From: CAZSVI01 sp964610205
GTDB taxonomy: Bacteria; Bacillota; Clostridia; DSM-8532
DNA length: 24,931 nucleotides
Direction of reading: 5' to 3'
NCBI GenBank assembly: GCA_964610205.1
Contig: CAZSVI010000049.1
Location: 1-24,931, forward strand
Shown: positions 16,197 to 24,284 of the stretch, piece after piece
How the letters are laid out: every line of letters starts with the position of its first letter
Numbering within the stretch: position 1 is the first letter of the stretch
Made by a program: the position numbers and the translations under genes
The notes under the pieces: generated by a model
Database searches by the model: none
Seen by the model: the letters and a program-made list of their open reading frames with translations, nothing else
Told to the model about the DNA's origin: nothing

Positions 16197-17804
16197 TTAC
16201 TTTTCCAGCCATGCATCCCATAAATCCGATGATGTACCGACTGTCTCACCAAAGTTTGCGTCATGAAGTTTTGGGCTTGTTACTGAAGACTGGTAAATCA
16301 TTGCTAAAGCCTTTATAAATCCACCGTCGTCATAAACCAGTTTCATCGCCTGTTTAAAGTAATCGATTGATTCCTCTAATCCTGAGCTCTTCCCTTGTTC
16401 GATCAAATAGCTAAGTCCATCAGGCCGAGAAAAAGCAGAATGACCTATACCGGATGAAAGCCCGCTCGCGTAGCTTCCGGCAAGTATAGCCGCCGCTCCC
16501 GGATCAGCGCCCATTGCGTGTACATATATGCCTTTTCCCCAGTTGTCAACCGTAGTTGACTCGCCTGCTGTATCAGTTATGTTAAGATCTAGCGTAATTC
16601 CTACCTTAGCCAACTGCTCCTTAAGAATCTGCGCAATATTTTGAGCTAATGCAGCCGTACCTACAGTTATCACTGTTTTAAATCCATTCGGATAGCCGGC
16701 CTCGATAAGCAACTGCTTTGCCTTTTCAGGATTATATGGATACCCTTCGACTTTATCGTTGTAATAGGTAGTTCCCTTTTTAGCATACTGATTGGTTATT
16801 TCGCTGTACCCTGCAAATACGGTATCAACAAACTCCTGTGGATTAATAGCATACATTGCTGCCTGACGTAAAGTTTTATTGTAAAACGGATCATCAGGAT
16901 CAAGGCATTGGAAACAGACCGTATAGCACTGGCCGGGAATATTGCTCTTTGTAACGGTAAAGCCTTGTCCTTCCAAATATTTGGCAACGGTATTATCCGA
17001 GATCATCTGAGCATGAACATCTCCCGTAAGGAAAGCTGCCTGAGCCACCAGAGGCGTTGAATATATCTCAAACTCGACCCCATCAAGGTAAGGTTCCCCC
17101 TGCCAATAGCCTTCGAACTTCTCCAACTTCATGCCTACGTCACGGTTCCATGCAACCACCTTAAATGGGGCTGTGCTAACCGGATTTTCGGCGCAGTAAT
17201 CTTCACCGTAAGTATCCCAGGCGAGTTTTGAAATCATATAACCCGCTCCGCCTTGACGAGCCAGATACAGCGGAATCAGCGCATCCCACTCATTGAGATT
17301 TATTTTGACAGTATACTTATCCACCACTTCAAATGATTTAACAGATTTGAAAAAGGCTTTATTCTGTACGCCTTTTTCATTGTACAAATCCAAATTCCAT
17401 TTGCAGACTTCGGCGTCTAATTCTGATCCGTCCTGGAACATGATACCTTCTTTTAACTTGATGATATAGGCCAATCCTTCAACGTCTTCTGTAATAGATT
17501 CAGCCAGGAATGGTTCAGGGCTTCCTTGCGCATTTAAGCTGAGAAGCGTTTCGAATATCACACATCCATATGCTCGGTCCGTCGGTCCGCGAAGCCTATA
17601 TGACTTTAAAGTAGTAGCATCTGCGGAAACGGCGATTTTTATGGTTCCTCCTCTTACTCTGTCATCTTTTACAGTCGTAGGGGCTTGAGTTGTAATTGCG
17701 CCGGTTGTTGACGCGGTTGTTGTTTGTATAACTCCACTTGTGCATGCGGTTGTAAACAAAACCAGGATCAACAATGAAGTTAATGCGATTTCCCTTTTCC
17801 TCAT
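16197..17804 (-). CDS. ABC importer substrate-binding lipoprotein, family 5 (Opp/Dpp type)
   Basis: A 535-residue binding lipoprotein. The signal peptide has lipobox FTTAC with the acylated Cys at residue 21, then a Thr-rich linker. Family-5 features follow: GGTIKIAVSADATTLKSY, the LAESITEDVEGLAYIIKLKEGIMFQDG block, NPVSTAPFKVVAWNRD, YWQGEPYLDGVEFEIY, LRQAAMYAINPQEF and YPYNPEKAKQLLIEAGYPNGF. Family members bind peptides, nickel chelates, sugars or other small compounds; the ligand here is unknown. AAAGGAG precedes the ATG. It lies 110 bases after the PEP mutase-like gene in a unit with catabolic enzymes, so its ligand is probably their substrate. The gap has a small hairpin GGATAT/ATATCC (17856-17875). 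Confidence 0.95.
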   Translation of the reverse strand: MRKREIALTSLLILVLFTTACTSGVIQTTTASTTGAITTQAPTTVKDDRVRGGTIKIAVSADATTLKSYRLRGPTDRAYGCVIFETLLSLNAQGSPEPFLAESITEDVEGLAYIIKLKEGIMFQDGSELDAEVCKWNLDLYNEKGVQNKAFFKSVKSFEVVDKYTVKINLNEWDALIPLYLARQGGAGYMISKLAWDTYGEDYCAENPVSTAPFKVVAWNRDVGMKLEKFEGYWQGEPYLDGVEFEIYSTPLVAQAAFLTGDVHAQMISDNTVAKYLEGQGFTVTKSNIPGQCYTVCFQCLDPDDPFYNKTLRQAAMYAINPQEFVDTVFAGYSEITNQYAKKGTTYYNDKVEGYPYNPEKAKQLLIEAGYPNGFKTVITVGTAALAQNIAQILKEQLAKVGITLDLNITDTAGESTTVDNWGKGIYVHAMGADPGAAAILAGSYASGLSSGIGHSAFSRPDGLSYLIEQGKSSGLEESIDYFKQAMKLVYDDGGFIKALAMIYQSSVTSPKLHDANFGETVGTSSDLWDAWLEK

Positions 17805-17914
17805 ACATCATTCTCCTTTCATAATTTGGTGATTTCGAAACAATAGTATTATTTGGATATATGCTGTGATATCCGGACACTCCCCCTTTTGAATATTATG
17901 GTTGAATTCAGTTC

Positions 17915-18835
17915 TCACTTTAGTTCCGTAGCTGTCTTATAACAATCTCTTTCAAATTCAAGTATCTTTTTTGAATTTTGGTTATCGCCATATCGCTTGA
18001 CCTCGGAAGGCGATTCAATATTGCTTTGATATTTGATATTTCTCATTCCCCGTTCAACCATAGCAGTCATTGCAACTCCTTCAAAACAATGCATTGTTAC
18101 CAGGCTGAAGCCAAACGGCATGATGTCGGCAAGAATAACCTCAGGCGCGGCGTCATGTGAAACAGCGCCTACATCGGGATACATCTTTGGTCCGCGGACC
18201 ACTTCTCCGATACGGCTGCACTCAACTATGGAATTGGGCCGGTTAATACCCACTATAAGAGTCATATCCGCACCAATATCCATTGCCTTGTTGCAGCGCT
18301 CCATCGCTTTGTCCAAACCGTATGAATATTTCAGGGCTGTCCTCGCGATAACCATGCAATCGGTTCCTTTACATGCTTCAACTGCCGCCTTGATTTTAGC
18401 AAGATGTACCTCTTCTGATACCAGATTTGCTTGTTGGAATTTATGGTCAGCCATTAACCTGACATAGCCGCGAACACCTGTGGAATCCTCAATTGTAACA
18501 GCCATAGCACCCGCTCTGACCAAACGCTGCACATTGTAATAAACTACAGCCGGACTTTCTGCGTATCCATCGTCCGCATCGACAATTATCGGTAGTGGAG
18601 AATAATTGCAGATACGATCTGTTGCCCATATCAATTCCTCAATATTGAGAAATGCCATGTCGGGCATTCCAATCATGTTTCCGTTCAAGCCTCCGCCTGT
18701 GAGTAAAGCGGCTTTATAGCCACAAATCTCAGCTGCTCGCGCGGAAAAGCAATCATAAACACATGGTGCAAACACCTGCTCCTTTTCAACCAATTCTCTC
18801 AAAGTTACTCTCTTCCCTTTGTCAAACATTGTCAT
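17915..18835 (-). CDS. PEP mutase/isocitrate lyase superfamily enzyme
   Basis: Cytoplasmic alpha/beta-barrel enzyme of about 306 residues that cleaves, forms or rearranges bonds next to a carboxylate with Mg2+. Metal-ligand motifs are kept: VDADDGYA and the IED of TIEDSTG. The mobile catalytic loop, normally KRCGH or KKCGH in isocitrate, methylisocitrate and dimethylmalate lyases, is replaced by GVRGYVRLMADHKF, without the catalytic Cys. The usual ARTDA is ARTAL. A classical lyase reaction is therefore doubtful; a decarboxylase or another variant activity is possible. Of several ATGs, the one at 18835 has GAGGGGG at the best distance (nine bases). It follows the cyclase-family gene and precedes the importer, so it probably acts on the imported compound. 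Confidence 0.88.
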   Translation of the reverse strand: MTMFDKGKRVTLRELVEKEQVFAPCVYDCFSARAAEICGYKAALLTGGGLNGNMIGMPDMAFLNIEELIWATDRICNYSPLPIIVDADDGYAESPAVVYYNVQRLVRAGAMAVTIEDSTGVRGYVRLMADHKFQQANLVSEEVHLAKIKAAVEACKGTDCMVIARTALKYSYGLDKAMERCNKAMDIGADMTLIVGINRPNSIVECSRIGEVVRGPKMYPDVGAVSHDAAPEVILADIMPFGFSLVTMHCFEGVAMTAMVERGMRNIKYQSNIESPSEVKRYGDNQNSKKILEFERDCYKTATELK

Positions 18836-18925
18836 TGTTAACATCCCCCTCATTTTTTTTATTTTAATAAAATTTTGTCTTATTGTGCGTTCAATTACTT
18901 ATTATGAATTCATTCCAGCATGTCA

Positions 18926-19612
18926 TCAATCAGTAAATTCTGCCAATCCTTCAATTGCGTAAACCCTTACCGGAGATGAATCCAATCCTTTTATATAAAG
19001 CGGCGTGTAAGACATGAAGAATATATCCCTTTTTAGTAGTTCCAGATTCTTTAGAACTTCTATGAAAATAATGTTTTCAGCAAGCAATATATCGTGGAAA
19101 GGTTTTACGTCTTCGTTTCTGTTTTCTATCGAAACACCGTCCCCAAAGCCAACGCACTTGATCTTTTTGTCGCGCAGCCAGACAGCGGTCTCTCCGTTGA
19201 CAAGCAGCCGCTTGTCTTCAGGAGTGTTTGTCTTTTTTGTGAATGGTTCCAGTTTGTAAGGAGAGTCAAGGATCACAATGTCATTTCCCTTGAGTCTGCC
19301 TGCGCATGCCTTCTCAAGCGATTCAGGGCTGATATACCCATTGAGCGGAAGGAAATCAATATACAGATATATCGCCCGTCCAAAGAATGCGGTGAGCGGC
19401 AGGGAAGCCACATCAGGCCAGTTGTCGCGGTGGTGGTACGGACATTCCACGTGAGTACCCAGATGGCTTGTGATATCAATATTCGTATGGAAATCAGGGA
19501 TGGGTCCTCCCGTATTGAATCTGAAAAGATGACATCGCCTGGTTTCGGTATCCGGATCCAGTGGTTTGGATAAATCTACCACCCTTAGGTTGCCCATTTG
19601 ATAAATACTCAT
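18926..19612 (-). CDS. Cyclase-family metal-dependent hydrolase (kynurenine formamidase-like)
   Basis: A 228-residue member of the cyclase/KynB family, which use Mn or Zn to hydrolyse amides, lactams or lactones (formamidases, isatin hydrolase). The signature HxGTHxDxPxH appears as HLGTHVECPYH, with Glu at the Asp position. The remaining features are standard: VVDLSKPLDPDTE at the start, NDIVILDSPY, VGFGDGVSIEN, FHDILLAENIIFIEVLKNLE and a final PVRVYAIEG. AGGGGGAG lies six bases before the ATG. It lies 43 bases after the PanE-like gene and 90 before the PEP mutase-like gene, so the three enzymes are coexpressed. Substrate unknown. Confidence 0.9.
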   Translation of the reverse strand: MSIYQMGNLRVVDLSKPLDPDTETRRCHLFRFNTGGPIPDFHTNIDITSHLGTHVECPYHHRDNWPDVASLPLTAFFGRAIYLYIDFLPLNGYISPESLEKACAGRLKGNDIVILDSPYKLEPFTKKTNTPEDKRLLVNGETAVWLRDKKIKCVGFGDGVSIENRNEDVKPFHDILLAENIIFIEVLKNLELLKRDIFFMSYTPLYIKGLDSSPVRVYAIEGLAEFTD

Positions 19613-19655
19613 ACTATACTCCCCCTTGATAAAAATAAGATGATATTCCGTCTGG

Positions 19656-20597
19656 TCAAACAGTTTGTAAGCTGTTTTTCTCAGTCATAACTTTTTCTTC
19701 CAGAGAGTGGATCAACGAGACTACAAAATCGTGGTATGGAGCCTCGATATCGTACCTTTTCGCCGCCTCTGCCACGAAGCCGCTTATCGTGTCAACCTCT
19801 GTTCTATTGCCATTTTTTATATCTGAGTAAATGGATGTATATCCGTTCATTGAATTAGAAAGAACTCTTTCTATATTTCCTATTACTTCATGAACATCGA
19901 ATACATTGCCGCATTCCGCATTCGCAACCTTTACCGCCTCATTTGCGAGCATATGCATCATGTGCCGCGCGTGAGAGTTTTCAATGATGAAACCGAGCGG
20001 AACCTGCAGCGCCGCTGTCAGGGAACTGGCCGAGGTATTCAGGAAAAGTTTGTTCCAAACCTCTTTTTTGATATTATCCGAAATGATCGTTTCTATTCCA
20101 CAAATGCTGAAACAATCCGCGATTTCCCATATCCTGCCGCTTCGGCCTTCAAGAACCCCGATTATCGTCAGACCGCTGCCGCCATGGTTTATATGTCCGG
20201 CTTTTATGATCGAGCTGTTGTGTTGAGTGGTGCCAACCAATATGTTTTTCCTGTCAACAAATTGCGAGAGCTTTGCTTCGTGTCCGGCTCCATTTTGCAA
20301 TGTCATTATAAATGTGTCTTTCCCTATGAGGTTCCTGTTTTGATGAAGCGCGTCAACCGTATACATGGACTTCACGAATAAGACCACAAGATCCATAATA
20401 CCCAGTCCGGATGAGTCCGAAGCAGCCTTCGGCCAATATGCCCTTACGCCGTCGCTTTCAGACATGGTCACTCCATCTTTGTTTATTGCCTCTATTTTGC
20501 TTATATCATTGTCGATGAGCCAAACATCATTGTATAAGGAAAGAAATGAACCAAATAAAGAACCCATTGCTCCGGAACCTAAGATCGCTATTCTCAT
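19656..20597 (-). CDS. 2-Dehydropantoate 2-reductase family protein (PanE/ApbA-like)
   Basis: An NADP-dependent oxidoreductase of about 313 residues with a Rossmann N-terminus (MRIAILGSGAMGSLFG). The C-terminal helical domain carries the catalytic Lys in VWNKLFLN and the substrate-binding GNRTEVDTISG. Ketopantoate reductase makes pantoate for coenzyme A. As the first gene of a LacI-controlled catabolic and transport unit, however, this copy more likely reduces or oxidises a related branched 2-oxo/2-hydroxy acid (inference). The ATG at 20597 has GAGGT eight bases upstream and begins the conserved glycine motif; the ATG at 20618 has none. Other operon genes follow on the same strand. Confidence 0.9.
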   Translation of the reverse strand: MRIAILGSGAMGSLFGSFLSLYNDVWLIDNDISKIEAINKDGVTMSESDGVRAYWPKAASDSSGLGIMDLVVLFVKSMYTVDALHQNRNLIGKDTFIMTLQNGAGHEAKLSQFVDRKNILVGTTQHNSSIIKAGHINHGGSGLTIIGVLEGRSGRIWEIADCFSICGIETIISDNIKKEVWNKLFLNTSASSLTAALQVPLGFIIENSHARHMMHMLANEAVKVANAECGNVFDVHEVIGNIERVLSNSMNGYTSIYSDIKNGNRTEVDTISGFVAEAAKRYDIEAPYHDFVVSLIHSLEEKVMTEKNSLQTV

Positions 20598-20639
20598 AGT
20601 TTTTACCTCACGAGTCAAAATAATCTGTATTAACTATAT

Positions 20640-20687
20640 TGGTATCGATTGCATTCATATTATAGCACTCTAATAAGCAATATGCAA
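20640..20687 (-). promoter_or_regulatory. Promoter and LacI-type operator of the catabolic unit
   Basis: Minus-strand boxes TTGCAT (20682-20687) and TATAAT (20659-20664) are separated by 17 bases. Immediately downstream, at the expected start of transcription, lies TGGTATCGATTGCA (20640-20653), a partial palindrome around ATCGAT of LacI-operator type. The identical 14 bases occur at 21983-21996 before the lacI gene. An operator over the start site predicts repression. Confidence 0.75.
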
Positions 20688-20955
20688 TAAATTTTTATAA
20701 AAAAGCATACTTAATTTTATAGATAATCACATATTTGTATTCCATATTAAACCATAATAAAATTTATATACCCATATATAGAAATATAAGGGTTGCTGTG
20801 CTTATAAAAAATAAAGAACCTATTGAAATCGTTTGCTATTCTATTCCATATTTCTGAAATTTATTCTACCCCGGTTTGGACCGGACTAAAAAGGTTACAT
20901 AAAAAGTTGGAGACATTTTTCAATGCCTTTAAATAATAGCTATATAACAGTTGAA
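20688..20955. other. AT-rich intergenic DNA downstream of lacI gene
   Basis: Nothing coding is seen. A small hairpin CCGGT/ACCGG with loop TTGG (about 20870-20883) lies beyond the lacI stop, but no U-run follows, so it is at best a weak terminator. No RNA gene was recognised. Confidence 0.3.
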
Positions 20956-21954
20956 TTAAGTTTTGATATTGGTGGATTCTCTTTCGACTATGGATGAAAC
21001 TATCATCATATGCTTGATGACGTGTTTGTTCTGTATTACATATATAAGGTTGCGGGCAGCCGCAACGCTCAAATCGAACAGCTTGTTGTCCAGGGATGTA
21101 AGACTTGGCGAGCATATCTCAGAATAAATCGAGTTGTCAACACCAATGACAGCGACATCATCTGGAACTATGAGCTTCATGTCCTGCAAGGCTCTGATCC
21201 CTCCAACCGCGAGAAGGTCAACGACATAAATTATTCCGTTGATTTCGGGATGCTCCCTCATCAACGCACAAGTCGTTTCGTACGAGTCGTTGAGGGTGCT
21301 TTTCGTCTCATATATGATAGGATTGTTCCGGTCGCACCATTGACGAACTCCCATTTCAAAACCAAGCATCTTCAGTTTGTTGCTTGGAGTGTATCTGTCA
21401 ATCACAAACACAAGGTTCTTCCTGCCTCTGTCTACCAGAAGCTTCACACAGTTCAGAACACCATTCTGCTCGTCCGACACAACTCCGTATATATTTGGCA
21501 GATCCATATAACCGTTGAAAATAATAACGGGAATGTTAAACATATATTCGGCTATCGCCTTCTTCACTAAATCAGACTGGAAAGTCGAACCGATAAGTAC
21601 TGCCGCCTCTACGCGCCTTTGGTTCAATATCTTGATATATCTTACTTTGGATTCGTCGTCGCTTCCGGTGTTCATTATGATGCAGCAATATCCCAGTTTG
21701 GTGAATTCACGCTCCATAAAATATATGCCTTCGGTGTGGTGTGTTGTCCTGATATCGGATATAAGGATTCCTATTATCTTCGATGCCTGGTTAACCAGTC
21801 CCCTCGCCGCTTCATTGGGGGAATAATGGCATTCTTCAAGGATCTTTTGGATTTGCTCTCTTGTTTTTTTATTGACACCATCCTTGTCATTTATAACTCT
21901 GGATACTGTGCTTGCAGAAACACCCGCCTTCTTGGCAATATCATAAATAGTCAT
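20956..21954 (-). CDS. LacI-family transcriptional regulator
   Basis: A DNA-binding repressor of about 332 residues. The N-terminal helix-turn-helix reads MTIYDIAKKAGVSASTVSRV and is followed by the hinge helix stretch SPNEAARGLVNQ. The periplasmic-binding-like ligand domain has IGILISDIRTTHH, FMEREFTKLGYCCIIMNT, IPVIIFNGYMD and VAVIGVDNSIYSEICSPSLTSLD. The open frame starts at 21972, but the ATG at 21954 has AGGGG upstream and gives the standard N-terminus. It lies upstream of the catabolic/importer unit on the same strand, about 300 bases away. It probably represses that unit and itself through the shared site TGGTATCGATTGCA, with a compound of the pathway as inducer (inference). Confidence 0.95.
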   Translation of the reverse strand: MTIYDIAKKAGVSASTVSRVINDKDGVNKKTREQIQKILEECHYSPNEAARGLVNQASKIIGILISDIRTTHHTEGIYFMEREFTKLGYCCIIMNTGSDDESKVRYIKILNQRRVEAAVLIGSTFQSDLVKKAIAEYMFNIPVIIFNGYMDLPNIYGVVSDEQNGVLNCVKLLVDRGRKNLVFVIDRYTPSNKLKMLGFEMGVRQWCDRNNPIIYETKSTLNDSYETTCALMREHPEINGIIYVVDLLAVGGIRALQDMKLIVPDDVAVIGVDNSIYSEICSPSLTSLDNKLFDLSVAAARNLIYVIQNKHVIKHMMIVSSIVERESTNIKT

Positions 21955-21982
21955 ATACTGTACCCCTATCAAACGGATTGGT

Positions 21983-21996
21983 TGGTATCGATTGCA
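21983..21996 (-). promoter_or_regulatory. LacI-type operator before the lacI gene
   Basis: TGGTATCGATTGCA, identical to the site at 20640-20653, lies about 30 bases before the preferred start codon. TATTAT is present just upstream on the minus strand, but its -35 box is not convincing. The site suggests autoregulation. Confidence 0.7.
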
Positions 21997-22144
21997 AAAA
22001 TAATACGCAACCTTTGGGATCTTTTTTGTATAACATGTTATTGTGCATTCTATTTTTATTATAACACAACGTTAGATATTAATAAATAGATTTTAGAAAG
22101 GTACGCCCCACTGAAAAGAATGCAATCAGTATTCTCCTCCACCT

Positions 22145-22315
22145 TCAATCGTTTTGATATTTGACATTGCGTTCACTCATAGCATTACGAATCTTGTGCA
22201 GCAGTCTTCATGCAGTTCTGTAATTTAGTTCAAGTACCTGAGAAATAGACAACGCAGCTTTCCCTCTCTTATTTGCCCGTGGTACTCCATGCTTTCTTTT
22301 ACCTCCAAAGTAAAA
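22145..22315 (-). pseudogene. IS1595-type transposase remnant
   Basis: The minus strand reads GVPRANKRGKAALSISQVLE, LNYRTA, a TGA stop (22208-22210), then, in the same frame, RLLHKIRNAMSERNVKYQN and another stop. IS1595/ISXO2 transposases have a DKRGxSAxxLxxxLxxxYxTAWxxxHKIRxAM block, so the TGA replaces the conserved Trp codon. The zinc-ribbon N-terminus and the catalytic DDE domain are missing or unreadable. No terminal repeats were found. It occupies the gap between the lacI gene and the NMO gene. The rest of 21997-22443 shows nothing recognisable. Confidence 0.6.
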
Positions 22316-22443
22316 AGAACGGGAGGAGATATCCTTGAAATTGCTGCTTGGAAACCATATCAAAAGAAATGGATAGCCCGGAATTCCACCGTATTTCGGG
22401 GAATTACCAGGCCATTGTGACAGACATCGGAACTGGTGCAGGC

Positions 22444-23523
22444 TTATGTGCATGTCATGCCCGATGCTGCGTATTCTTCGGTGATTGTGTGTACCAGTTC
22501 CTTTACCGATACAATTTCATTGGTCCTGTATGCATTATTTCCTGCAAAAGCAAAACCATGCTTCATTTTTCCCTTTTGGGCATTAATCAGCGCCGTGGCA
22601 ATACAGTACGGACTATTTTTGACATCACAGGTCCGAATGCAGTGAAAATGACAATTCAATGGATGTTTTTTTCCTTTTTTCACATCGTCCGTAAAATCGT
22701 TTCGGATAGCTCTTCCGGGCATTCCCACCGGACTGTCGATAATCTCCAGATCTTCTTTTTTTGAGCGGATGTAAGTATTTTTAAACTCATCTGATGCATC
22801 ACACTCATGCGTTGTCACAAAGCGTGTCGCCATCTGAACACCTGAAGCTCCCATATCGATAAATCTGCGTATATCCGCGCCGTCATAAACTCCACCGGCG
22901 GCAATCACAGGTATGGATTCTTGATATTGTTCTTCCCATTTCCTCATTTCATCAATTACTTCAGGAACCAGTCGTTCCAGGGAGAATTTGCTGTCGTTCA
23001 GTTGTTCCTTTTTAAATCCAAGATGCCCTCCCGCCATAGGGCCCTCTACAACAATCGCATCCGGAAGGTAGCTGTATTTCTCAAACCACCTTTTTGTTAT
23101 CACGCCTGCGGCTCTTGCTGATGATACAATGGGTACAATCTTTGTTTTTACCTTTTCTGTGAGAAACTGCGGCATATTCAACGGCAGGCCCGCACCCGAA
23201 AAAATAATATCAATTCCTTCTTCAATTGCTGCTTTAACCATGTCGGCATAATTGGACAGCGCTGTCATAATATTAACTCCGATAATGCCTTTTGTTAGTT
23301 CCCGGGCTTTTCGGATTTCCTTTTTTAATGCCCTTATGTTGGCTTCCACAAAATTTGTAAAGAAATCCGGTTCACTGACTCCAATGGCTGCGGCAGAAAT
23401 TACCCCGACTCCGCCTTCATTGGCTACCGCCGCCGCCAGTGACGAAAGAGAAATTCCAACTCCCATTCCGCCCTGAATAATGGGAAGGCGAATGATGATG
23501 TTCCCGATTCTTAATTCCTTCAT
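22444..23523 (-). CDS. Nitronate monooxygenase family protein (NMO/2-nitropropane dioxygenase-like)
   Basis: A flavin-dependent TIM-barrel oxidoreductase of about 359 residues. The N-terminus is IRLPIIQGGMGVGISLSSLA, followed by GIIGVNIM. The likely FMN-phosphate region is PVIAAGGVYDG...GASGVQMATRF. The block EGPMAGGHLGF carries the His expected at the active site in this family. A C-terminal cysteine group, CHFHCIRTCDVKNSPYC, is found in clostridial members and might bind a metal or cluster. Members oxidise nitronates, but several act as enoyl reductases or have unknown roles. The open frame reaches 23568; the ATG at 23523 with GGAGGG before it is preferred. A single-gene unit with its own promoter. 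Confidence 0.92.
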   Translation of the reverse strand: MKELRIGNIIIRLPIIQGGMGVGISLSSLAAAVANEGGVGVISAAAIGVSEPDFFTNFVEANIRALKKEIRKARELTKGIIGVNIMTALSNYADMVKAAIEEGIDIIFSGAGLPLNMPQFLTEKVKTKIVPIVSSARAAGVITKRWFEKYSYLPDAIVVEGPMAGGHLGFKKEQLNDSKFSLERLVPEVIDEMRKWEEQYQESIPVIAAGGVYDGADIRRFIDMGASGVQMATRFVTTHECDASDEFKNTYIRSKKEDLEIIDSPVGMPGRAIRNDFTDDVKKGKKHPLNCHFHCIRTCDVKNSPYCIATALINAQKGKMKHGFAFAGNNAYRTNEIVSVKELVHTITEEYAASGMTCT

Positions 23524-23739
23524 AGGTCTGACCCTCCTGCTTCTATTTGAATGATTGCATTTAACCAAAACTCCGATACCATGCCTTCCTTACGGAATAC
23601 TATCCGCATCGCAATCCATTTCAGGCTTTTTCAAAATTGAATAATCACTGCAGTCATTAAAAAAGCAAGAAACTCATAGTATTGAGTTCCCCGCTTCAAT
23701 ATTTCCATTTATATTCTCATGGAATCAGGCAGTTGAAAA

Positions 23740-23785
23740 AACAATAATATTGTTCTATTATACAACGTATCATGATATAGTTCAA
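23740..23785 (-). promoter_or_regulatory. Promoter and palindromic operator of the NMO-family gene
   Basis: Minus-strand boxes TTGAAC (23780-23785) and TATAAT (23757-23762) are 17 bases apart. Directly downstream lies the perfect palindrome AACAATAATATTGTT (23740-23754, 7-bp arms), well placed for a repressor. The leader would be about 220 bases. It holds a small hairpin, AACTCA/TGAGTT (around 23672-23689). Confidence 0.65.
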
Positions 23786-23978
23786 CCAAGCTGAGGAAAA
23801 GTGTTATTTCCCACTTTCATCCACCCATTTCTTTGTTTATTTGACAAGCTTTATAGCCGGCTCAAACACATCCTGATCCGGACTGCACCTTCTACACGGC
23901 CGGAATACTATTTACAGTGCTTTTCCCGCATAAAAAAAAACACTATTTCAACCTAACAGAAAAACACAACAAAGGGAC
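23786..23978. other. Intergenic DNA without a recognisable gene
   Basis: No credible open frame, RNA or repeat seen. It contains an A9 run near 23933-23941. Confidence 0.35.
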
Positions 23979-24161
23979 TCATTCTCCCCGATATCTGTGG
24001 AACCAATTCAGATCCAGTTCTCTTTTATCCTCTTCCTCATTGTAATTGTCAATAAAAATAAATTCCAATCTGTCTCCCATATGAGTCTTTTCATTCACCA
24101 AATATAGATTGCCGGAATTGAATGCATATGATTCTCTCAGTGCTAGATATTTTGTCATCAA
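23979..24161 (-). pseudogene. Unrecognised gene fragment
   Basis: About 60 codons, rich in charged and aromatic residues (LALRESYAFNSGNLYL, RLEFIFIDNYNEEEDKREL, LNWFHRYRG), with protein-like composition. The first codon would be TTG and there is no ribosome site. The frame stays open for eight or so codons upstream (PASFISR) until a TAG, which suggests the 3' end of a longer gene whose front was lost. I do not recognise the family. It could also be a small intact gene. Confidence 0.35.
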
Positions 24162-24284
24162 ACGGCTGATGAAGCTTGCCGGAATCTTCTAATCAGTAAA
24201 ATATGTCTGTATTGCTGCTGGAATAAAGATGGAAAAAGATAACTCCTTTTTTACCTTTTTCTCATCTTAAAAATTAAAAAATTC

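Noticed and set aside
19094..19573. Long plus-strand open frame opposite the cyclase-family gene
   Set aside because: No family resemblance and no ribosome site; it is the antisense shadow of a well-conserved gene. Similar shadows at 21010-21570 and 19890-20381 were rejected for the same reason.
22208..22453. Minus-strand 81-codon open frame as an independent gene
   Set aside because: Its C-terminal half is the transposase remnant, its front shows no family similarity, it lacks a ribosome site and it overlaps the NMO gene end.
23979..24161. Intact small gene
   Set aside because: It would need a TTG start without a ribosome site, and the frame continues upstream with protein-like sequence until a stop, so a truncated gene is more likely.
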